A DNA stretch of 64,000 nt, from positions 29,449 to 93,448 of the forward strand of contig NZ_FOTY01000011.1 of NCBI RefSeq assembly GCF_900114715.1, read 5' to 3'. Both the position numbers and the translations under genes were made by a program. This document shows, piece by piece, positions 59,237-64,000 of the stretch; within the stretch, counting starts at the first letter, position 1; the number at the start of each line of letters is the position of its first letter. This DNA comes from Salibacterium qingdaonense. Its GTDB lineage: Bacteria; Bacillota; Bacilli; Bacillales; Marinococcaceae. The notes beneath the pieces are model-generated. The model did not search any database, was not told the DNA's origin, and saw nothing but the letters and a program-made list of their open reading frames with translations.

Positions 59237-60877
59237 ATGCTTCTCATTGAACCACAATTATACAACCTGCTGACGGGCAGCTCTCTGCCGGAGGAAGTGG
59301 ACATGCCGGAGAGTGACCGGCTTCCCGGGACCTACGTACAGCAGGCAGCCGATCAGCTCGATACGATGCCCCGCTTTTTCCGGCGCAACCGCCACACGCT
59401 GACGTGCCGGGCGTGCGGCCACCGGGCGAAATACAATATCGGACAGCCGCTGCTCGTGCATGCTTCTGTCGATACCGCGACCATCATTCAACAGGATATC
59501 AGCAAACTTGATGTGCAGTTCCCGCTTTATTTCCGTTGCGGGCACTGCAATGCCGCCGAAGGCTGGGATTGGGGCGAGCGGCTCGAACGCGCCCTCACCG
59601 AAGGATTGCTTGGGAGTACAGCCAGTAAAAATGATCCGTCCATGCCGGTGAACGGCGAATCCCGCCTGTTTGACGGATACAAGCCGGAATGGGCCGCGGA
59701 CGGGGAAAAACGGCTCCTCGCCTACATCGAAGAAAAGCCGGAGAGCGCCTTTCTATGGTACAAACTCGCCGTGCTGTACTACCGGGGGCACCGCGCGGAT
59801 CTTGCGGCTGCGGCGCTGGAACAGTCGGTGGCGCTTGATCCGAAGCACACCGAAGCGCTGTACACCCTCGCCCAGCTGCTCGACACTGTGAATGCCGAAG
59901 CGTCGCATGACTTTTTCCAGCAGACACTGCTCAGCATCCCGCATTACGACGGTCTCGACGCCGAAACGCTGCGCGACGTCGCGGCGCACAGCCTGTGGGA
60001 ACTTGAAACGCTGCAAAACGACAGCGGCGCGGCCTGGCTTCCGTCCGCTGAAGCGGCTCCAAAAGACGCGGACACGGCTCTGCGTGACTTTCTCGCTCTG
60101 CCGGAAGAACAGCAGAAAGAACAGCTTCGTCTCGTGCAGGGAGAAGAGGAAAAGGACCTTTCTTCGTTTTACCCTGTCGCGGAACTGTTTCTCGGTCGTC
60201 ATGCCGAAACGCTGGATGAACTGGAAAAGACAAACCATCATCTGCTGCAGCCCGAAGTGGTCAAGCAGCGCAGGGAGCAGCGGGAGCGCTACCAGGACTT
60301 CCGTCAGACCGGGGTGCAGCTGCACGGCGATATGTTTTCGTATTTAATCGAACAGCGCGGACCGCGGACGATGCGGGATATCGGGGACAGACTCGGGGTC
60401 CCGTTTGAGGATGATGCCGTGTTTGATAAAGACGCGATCGCCGATACCGGCATTTATGACGAGGTACTAGACGGCAGGCCGCTCATCCGGCAGTACGACG
60501 CGCAGCACGAGGAAGACGGAAACCGGCGTGCTGTCCTTGACGCGGGACTGCGGAGTCACGCCTCGCTGTATGAAGTGACCGGCGGCAGCCGTATCGACGG
60601 ACTCGTCCGGCTCCGCGACGTTTTCGGCGGCGGGGAATGGACGATTATTGATACGAACTTCAGCAAAAGCGCCGCCAAAGGCGACATTCTGTTTGCGCGT
60701 CTCCTGCCGTTTGACGATTTTTCGATGACATCCGGAGTGTTCTTTCTGTTTCCGGAAGCTCACCGAAGCGTCATCGAACGCCGGGTGGCGAGACACAAAA
60801 GTACGGCGAAGGCATTCCAGGAAGCGTACCGGTTATACCGAAGCGAAGGATACGGGGTGAACAACAATGGCAGATAA
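59237..60877 (+). CDS. Large hypothetical protein with zinc ribbon and TPR-like region
   Basis: 546 aa from the ATG at 59237 (GAAAGGAT upstream; a GTG at 59219 is also in frame). Residues about 50-100 contain CRACGH and CGHCN, a probable Cys4 zinc ribbon. Residues about 155-225 contain TPR units (LAAAALEQSVALDPKHTEAL, YTLAQLLDTVNAEASHDF). The C-terminal 150 residues (LVRLRDVFGGGEWTIIDTNF and RLLPFDDFSMTSGVFFLFP) look like a beta-rich domain. No enzyme motif is recognised. It overlaps the next gene by 11 bp, so it is translated together with YwbE and an exonuclease. Confidence 0.65.
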   Translation: MLLIEPQLYNLLTGSSLPEEVDMPESDRLPGTYVQQAADQLDTMPRFFRRNRHTLTCRACGHRAKYNIGQPLLVHASVDTATIIQQDISKLDVQFPLYFRCGHCNAAEGWDWGERLERALTEGLLGSTASKNDPSMPVNGESRLFDGYKPEWAADGEKRLLAYIEEKPESAFLWYKLAVLYYRGHRADLAAAALEQSVALDPKHTEALYTLAQLLDTVNAEASHDFFQQTLLSIPHYDGLDAETLRDVAAHSLWELETLQNDSGAAWLPSAEAAPKDADTALRDFLALPEEQQKEQLRLVQGEEEKDLSSFYPVAELFLGRHAETLDELEKTNHHLLQPEVVKQRREQRERYQDFRQTGVQLHGDMFSYLIEQRGPRTMRDIGDRLGVPFEDDAVFDKDAIADTGIYDEVLDGRPLIRQYDAQHEEDGNRRAVLDAGLRSHASLYEVTGGSRIDGLVRLRDVFGGGEWTIIDTNFSKSAAKGDILFARLLPFDDFSMTSGVFFLFPEAHRSVIERRVARHKSTAKAFQEAYRLYRSEGYGVNNNGR

Positions 60878-61070
60878 TGGACAACGCCGCGCCGATTTAA
60901 AGGCAGGCATGGAAGTCGATATCGTCCTCAAGCAGGATCAGCGCTCCGGGAAGCGGACACGAGGTATCATTCAACAGTTTTTAACCAAATCCGCGTCCCA
61001 CCCACACGGCATCAAAGTCCGGCTCGAAGATGGAAGCGTCGGCCGGGTGAAGGAGATTATCAGCGGATGA
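60867..61070 (+). CDS. YwbE family protein (DUF2196)
   Basis: 67 aa. The motif RADLKAGMEVDIVLKQDQRSG then RGIIQQFLTKSASHPHGIKV and RLEDGSVGRVKEI is diagnostic for YwbE, a small beta-barrel protein of unknown function conserved in many bacteria. It is sandwiched between overlapping genes (11 bp before, 4 bp ATGA after), so it belongs to a coupled operon with a DEDDh exonuclease, hinting at nucleic-acid metabolism. Confidence 0.9.
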   Translation: MADNGQRRADLKAGMEVDIVLKQDQRSGKRTRGIIQQFLTKSASHPHGIKVRLEDGSVGRVKEIISG

Positions 61071-62098
61071 CCCGGGAAAGCCATCCGTTTGAAGCGTGGA
61101 CCGCGGTGCAGGAAGAGCTCAAACAGGCCCGCGCCCACAGCTCCCGGCTGATGGCATGGTGCGAGGAAGGCATGGCGCTCCTGCCGGACGTGCTGCCCCA
61201 TTTCACCGAACCGCCGCGCGCCATCGCCTGCCGCGACCTGTTGATTCAGGCACTCGCCGCCCGGGACGAGTTCGACCGTGCCCGGCTCGTCATCGAACGT
61301 GCCGCGGAGTCCGGAGCCTACCGTCCGGAGCGGAAGCAGGCAGCACTTGAGCGCGTGGATGAAATGGAGAAAGCAGCCGGAGCCGTACACGCCTGCATCA
61401 GAGACCATCCCGGTCTTTCAGGCAAAGACGCCTATGACAAAGCCTCATGGTTCAGCGACGCCGGCGCCGTCCAGTGGTACATCCAGCACAGCCGTACGAT
61501 CCGCAGAATGCCCGGAAGCGCCGGTTATACGCTGTCGGAGCCTTCTTCCAGCGGAAACCGTACGGTCAAGGCCGCCGTCGTCGACGTGGAAACGACCGGC
61601 ATGTCCAAGTCCAGCGATGAAATTGTAGAAATCGGCGTCATGCTCTGCCGCGTGGACGAGCAGACCGGGGAAATCGTGGAAGTGCTCGAAGAAGTAAATA
61701 ACCTGCATGAACCGTCGTTTCCGATTCCACCCGGTGTCATCAAGGTCCACGGCATCCGCGACCGCGACGTCGCCGGTAAGGAAATGGATAGGCCCCGGCT
61801 CCGCCGGCTGTTCGCCGAAACCGACGTGCTGATCGCCCACAACGCTTCCTTTGACCGCGGCTTCGTGCAGAAATACTTTCCTGAAACCGGAGGCATGACG
61901 TGGCGCTGTTCCGTGAAGAACGTGGCCTGGAAGGAGTACGGCTTCCCCACGAAAAAACTGCTCGACCTCTGCCAGCGTCACAGCATCACAGACTCACAGA
62001 ACCACCGCGCCCTCGACGACGTCAAACTCACCGTCCGGCTCCTGCAGCAGCAGAATCCGGAAGGCGAGTATTATATGAAAGAATTGCTTCCGTATTAA
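61067..62098 (+). CDS. DnaQ-like (DEDDh) 3'-5' exonuclease domain protein
   Basis: 343 aa. The N-terminal 165 residues are helical and unassigned. The exonuclease domain (about 167-335) has Exo I VVDVETTGMS (Asp, Glu), Exo II IAHNASFDRGF (Asp) and Exo III NHRALDDVKLT (His, Asp), the full DEDDh set. It resembles the epsilon subunit/RNase T superfamily and could trim DNA or RNA. Start overlaps the YwbE stop. The last 40 codons exist as a diverged, inactivated duplicate at 63511-63630. Confidence 0.88.
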   Translation: MTRESHPFEAWTAVQEELKQARAHSSRLMAWCEEGMALLPDVLPHFTEPPRAIACRDLLIQALAARDEFDRARLVIERAAESGAYRPERKQAALERVDEMEKAAGAVHACIRDHPGLSGKDAYDKASWFSDAGAVQWYIQHSRTIRRMPGSAGYTLSEPSSSGNRTVKAAVVDVETTGMSKSSDEIVEIGVMLCRVDEQTGEIVEVLEEVNNLHEPSFPIPPGVIKVHGIRDRDVAGKEMDRPRLRRLFAETDVLIAHNASFDRGFVQKYFPETGGMTWRCSVKNVAWKEYGFPTKKLLDLCQRHSITDSQNHRALDDVKLTVRLLQQQNPEGEYYMKELLPY

Positions 62099-62191
62099 GA
62101 GCATGTCCGCATGTGGACGACTGGGTACCGAGCCAAGTCCCGCATTGGCAGGTATTTTCGTTGTTTTGACTGGTGAATCCTCTGACACATC

Positions 62192-62422
62192 TCAGCGGTA
62201 AGCGGAAGGAATTTCTTTAAATGCAGAACGCTCTGTCACCGGCGAAACAACAACCATGACATGCGGAGATGGAGACCTTCCCACACCAGCTCCCCTATTA
62301 GTTCTGCAGCTTCTGTAAAAGCAGCGGAAACGAGTATTCGCTGCTTCAGAATGCTTCGGTACATAAGCTGTAAACGACATGCTGGTTTCATCCATCAGTT
62401 TCAAAACATCTTCTTCCGCCAT
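62192..62422 (-). pseudogene. Frameshifted remnant of an unknown small gene
   Basis: A 76-codon frame starting MAEEDVLKLMDETSMSFTAY looks gene-like only for the first 30 residues. After about 62320 it turns into low-quality sequence, while another frame gives a helical AFTEAAELIGELVWEG. The pattern fits a single frameshift in a decaying gene. No family recognised. Confidence 0.3.
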
Positions 62423-62477
62423 GCTGTCTTCAATTGAAAATAACGAACATTAAGGAAGGGGATTTGATTCAGCATTG

Positions 62478-62747
62478 TTATTTGTAGATGCTGCCTCTTG
62501 GACCGATATCTAAGACAAGGATAAGCAATTCGTCATTATGTATCCGGTATATTAAACGAAAATCTCCAAGCCGGTACCTGTAGGTTTCAAAATCACTGCC
62601 CTTTACAGGCTTCACATTCCCTACACGATAAGGATCGACTTGGAGCTGTTCTATAACTTTCATTATTTGTTTTTTTCGGATGACATCTTGTTTTTTTATA
62701 AATTTTTCTGCTTTCTTTTCAATGATTACTCTATAATTTGAGGTCAT
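62478..62747 (-). CDS. RelE/ParE-type toxin (mRNA interferase family)
   Basis: 89 aa compact alpha/beta protein: YRVIIEKKAEKFIKKQD at the start, LQVDPYRVGNVKPVKGSDFE in the middle, and the family core YRYRLGDFRLIYRI with ILVLDIGPRGSIYK at the end. RelE toxins cleave mRNA on the ribosome. Its start overlaps the end of the antitoxin gene by 17 bp, the usual antitoxin-first arrangement. All recognisable RelE basic and aromatic residues are present, so it may be active. Confidence 0.85.
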   Translation of the reverse strand: MTSNYRVIIEKKAEKFIKKQDVIRKKQIMKVIEQLQVDPYRVGNVKPVKGSDFETYRYRLGDFRLIYRIHNDELLILVLDIGPRGSIYK

Positions 62748-62979
62748 CTTTTAACTCCGCAAAAGTAACATATTCTCCGTTATTTATATTGCTTTCCGCT
62801 TCTTCTACTGCTTCTTTTTCCTCTTTTGTAAAAGGAGAATCATCACATTCCACAACGGTCCCATCAATCACCGTGAATTCTCCCTGAACAAATTTACTCA
62901 AAACGTCATAAGCCGTTTTATTGTGCTTCTCCTTGATTTGTTCCACTAAATCATGCAAATCTTGTTTTTTTACACTCAT
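62731..62979 (-). CDS. Antitoxin of the RelE-type pair
   Basis: 82 aa from the ATG at 62979 (GAAGAGGTG upstream; a GTG at 62988 overlaps that site). Helical N-terminus MSVKKQDLHDLVEQIKEKHN and an acidic C-terminus (FTKEEKEAVEEAESNI, FAELKDDLKL) that would wrap the toxin. It should neutralise the toxin and repress the operon. The pair lies between the intact exonuclease gene and its duplicated tail. Confidence 0.8.
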   Translation of the reverse strand: MSVKKQDLHDLVEQIKEKHNKTAYDVLSKFVQGEFTVIDGTVVECDDSPFTKEEKEAVEEAESNINNGEYVTFAELKDDLKL

Positions 62980-63120
62980 GGGATTCACCTCTTCCTGCTA
63001 TTATACAACACTTACATTGACATTACACACATTCCATTCATGCAAACTCCTGAAGTATGACCCCAGATTGTATCGACACTTGAGCCTCCTGTGTATTGCA
63101 TTCTACAGTTCCCCCTGAAA

Positions 63121-63200
63121 TCGAGTAGTAGTAGTTGATTAACCCTGCCCTCCCCACCACCTACGTGCGGTTCCGTGTACGTCGGTTCAATGGGTTGGGT
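63121..63200 (-). mobile_element. Group II intron 3' tail (remnant)
   Basis: Read on the minus strand: GTACACGGAACCGCACGTAG, then GGTGGTGGGGAGGGCAGGG, TTAATCAAC and ending CTACTACTACTCGA. This order (domain V-like hairpin, GGGAGGGCAGG linker, CTACTCGA end) recalls the 3' terminus of bacterial group II introns. No reverse transcriptase is left. A 115-codon frame across it is not a gene. Confidence 0.4.
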
Positions 63201-63510
63201 GTGCTTTCTTGAAGACCAATTGAAAATTTTCCAATTCAACTCGTTAAAAAATGTCATTTTGTATTGCTTGGTGAAGAATATGGTTGCCGGCAATACGCAA
63301 GTATACTTTCCACCTGGAATGTTTAATTTCACACGGTTTCGGTGTTTGGTTTGAACCATTTTCGATTACCTCATATCATTTACCTCATCCGGTACCTGAA
63401 CCATCGATCCATGCACACGTCATATCCTTTCATATATATGATGCCGAAGCATTTAATCCATCCGGTTGTTATTTCGTTCGCTTTTTTTATAACCTGACGA
63501 ATATTGCTAC

Positions 63511-63630
63511 CACGGCAACACAGACTCGCAGTATCACCATGCTCTCGACGAAGTCAAACTCACCGTCCGGCTCCTGCAGTAGCAGAATCCGGATGGAAAG
63601 TATTATATGAAAGAACTGCCGACGAATTAA
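63511..63630 (+). pseudogene. Duplicated, inactivated 3' end of the DEDDh exonuclease gene
   Basis: Forty codons encode HGNTDSQYHHALDEVKLTV, RLLQ, an in-frame TAG (63580-63582), then QNPDGKYYMKELPTN. The intact gene ends HSITDSQNHRALDDVKLTV, RLLQQQNPEGEYYMKELLPY. By eye about 100 of 118 aligned bases are identical, and many differences are conservative, so the copy descends from a related functional allele. No upstream part of the gene is present. Confidence 0.8.
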
Positions 63631-63773
63631 CTACTTTTGATTGACATTTAGTGTTAAATGTTGGCATGATAATTATGTCCTGAATCCGTGATAAAGAGGG
63701 TTATTGTTTGAGTGAGGTTCCGTTCTATATCTATAACTCGTTTCTACTTTAGGAATACGCTGGGGGCAAAGAA

Positions 63774-63900
63774 GCATCCGCTGCAGGCGGACGTTTTCCG
63801 CGGGCAGCGCCTCAGCTATATCAAACGGAAAAACCGCCGTTTGATAGGATCTTCGGCTGCTGCTCTTCCCGCTGGAAGCGCCGCCTTCCGCTCCTGCCTT
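63774..63900. repeat. Second copy of the interior of the 48.4-kb dispersed repeat
   Basis: From GCATCCGCTGCAGGCGGACG (63774) through CGCGGGCAGCGCCTCAGCTA, CAAACGG..AAAACCGCCGTTTG and CTTCGGCTGCTGCTCTTCCC to CTCCTGCCTT (about 63900). It matches 48387-48567 except for a missing internal segment of about 50 bp and scattered changes. The rest of 63631-64000 shows no gene. Confidence 0.75.
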
Positions 63901-64000
63901 CGTTTTCTTTTCTTTAGAAAAGGGTGCTCTTGCAGCAACACAAAGAAACCTACAGGGTTTCTATAGGTTCGCTCATCGATAGAACAGGTTGAAGCAAAAG

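Noticed and set aside
63012..63359. 115-codon minus-strand gene
   Set aside because: Contains the group II intron-like tail and no recognisable protein motif.

Overview
The window reads as chromosome of a Gram-positive, endospore-forming member of the Bacillaceae with roughly balanced GC. The grounds are an SspH-type small acid-soluble spore protein, a CotX/CotV spore-coat protein, Cge-type spore-crust glycosyltransferases, a tandem Rex operator before lactate dehydrogenase, strong AGGAGG ribosome binding sites and the general gene content. Haloalkaliphilic relatives are plausible, but the sequence alone does not fix a genus. No rRNA, tRNA, CRISPR array, intact insertion sequence or prophage was seen.

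Left part (1-25.3 kb): housekeeping and envelope genes. It starts with the 5' end of ahpC and a 3-methyladenine DNA glycosylase. Next come a consensus promoter, a long leader with an attenuator-type terminator, metE and a class I ribonucleotide reductase pair. Both metE and nrdAB are B12-independent isozymes, so their juxtaposition behind a regulated leader is suggestive. Then follow transporters (CynX/NimT-like, NarK), DUF membrane proteins, a CAP-domain lipoprotein, a GntR-ABC exporter operon with its own palindromic operator, a Gfo/Idh/MocA oxidoreductase, a HAD phosphatase and an aldo/keto reductase.

25.4-26.2 kb is a tandem array with a 220-bp period, packed with AAACGYAACT palindromes. 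A second, non-tandem cluster of the same motif lies after ldh at 51.9-52.3 kb.

28.6-42.6 kb is the most interesting block: a spore-surface (crust/coat) glycan locus. It holds homologues of every step of a WbpA-B-E-D-I type pathway (6-dehydrogenase, Gfo/Idh 3-dehydrogenase, PLP aminotransferase, hexapeptide N-acetyltransferase, WbpI-type 2-epimerase), which would make a UDP-2,3-diacetamido-2,3-dideoxy-hexuronic acid. With them are a D-glucuronyl C5-epimerase-like protein, CgeD- and CgeB-like and two paralogous GT4 glycosyltransferases, a CotX/CotV protein, a small coat-like protein and two DUF2642-like proteins. Genes alternate in direction. Several have CATANNNTA (sigma-K-like) -10 elements in their leaders, and two oppositely oriented promoters share a 36-nt box containing a GerE-like core.

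42.9-48.2 kb is a catabolic operon (GAF/CdaR-type regulator, aldehyde dehydrogenase, 3-hydroxyisobutyrate-dehydrogenase-like enzyme, DUF3100 and partner membrane protein). 48.6-52.7 kb holds a NERD-like protein, sspH, YdbC, ferritin, a small acidic protein, Rex-controlled ldh and a coiled-coil protein. 52.8-57.9 kb carries an ABC exporter, an unusual AbrB-AbrB-zinc-CHAD fusion and a luciferase-like monooxygenase.

The right end (58-64 kb) has a 21-bp phased repeat array, an SGNH esterase flanked by short direct repeats, a TPR/zinc protein-YwbE-DEDDh exonuclease operon, and then a decayed zone. That zone has a frameshifted gene, a RelE-type toxin-antitoxin pair, a group II intron 3' tail, a diverged duplicate of the exonuclease 3' end and a copy of a dispersed repeat. 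Related repeats with inverted ends occur at 16.8, 48.4 and 63.8 kb.
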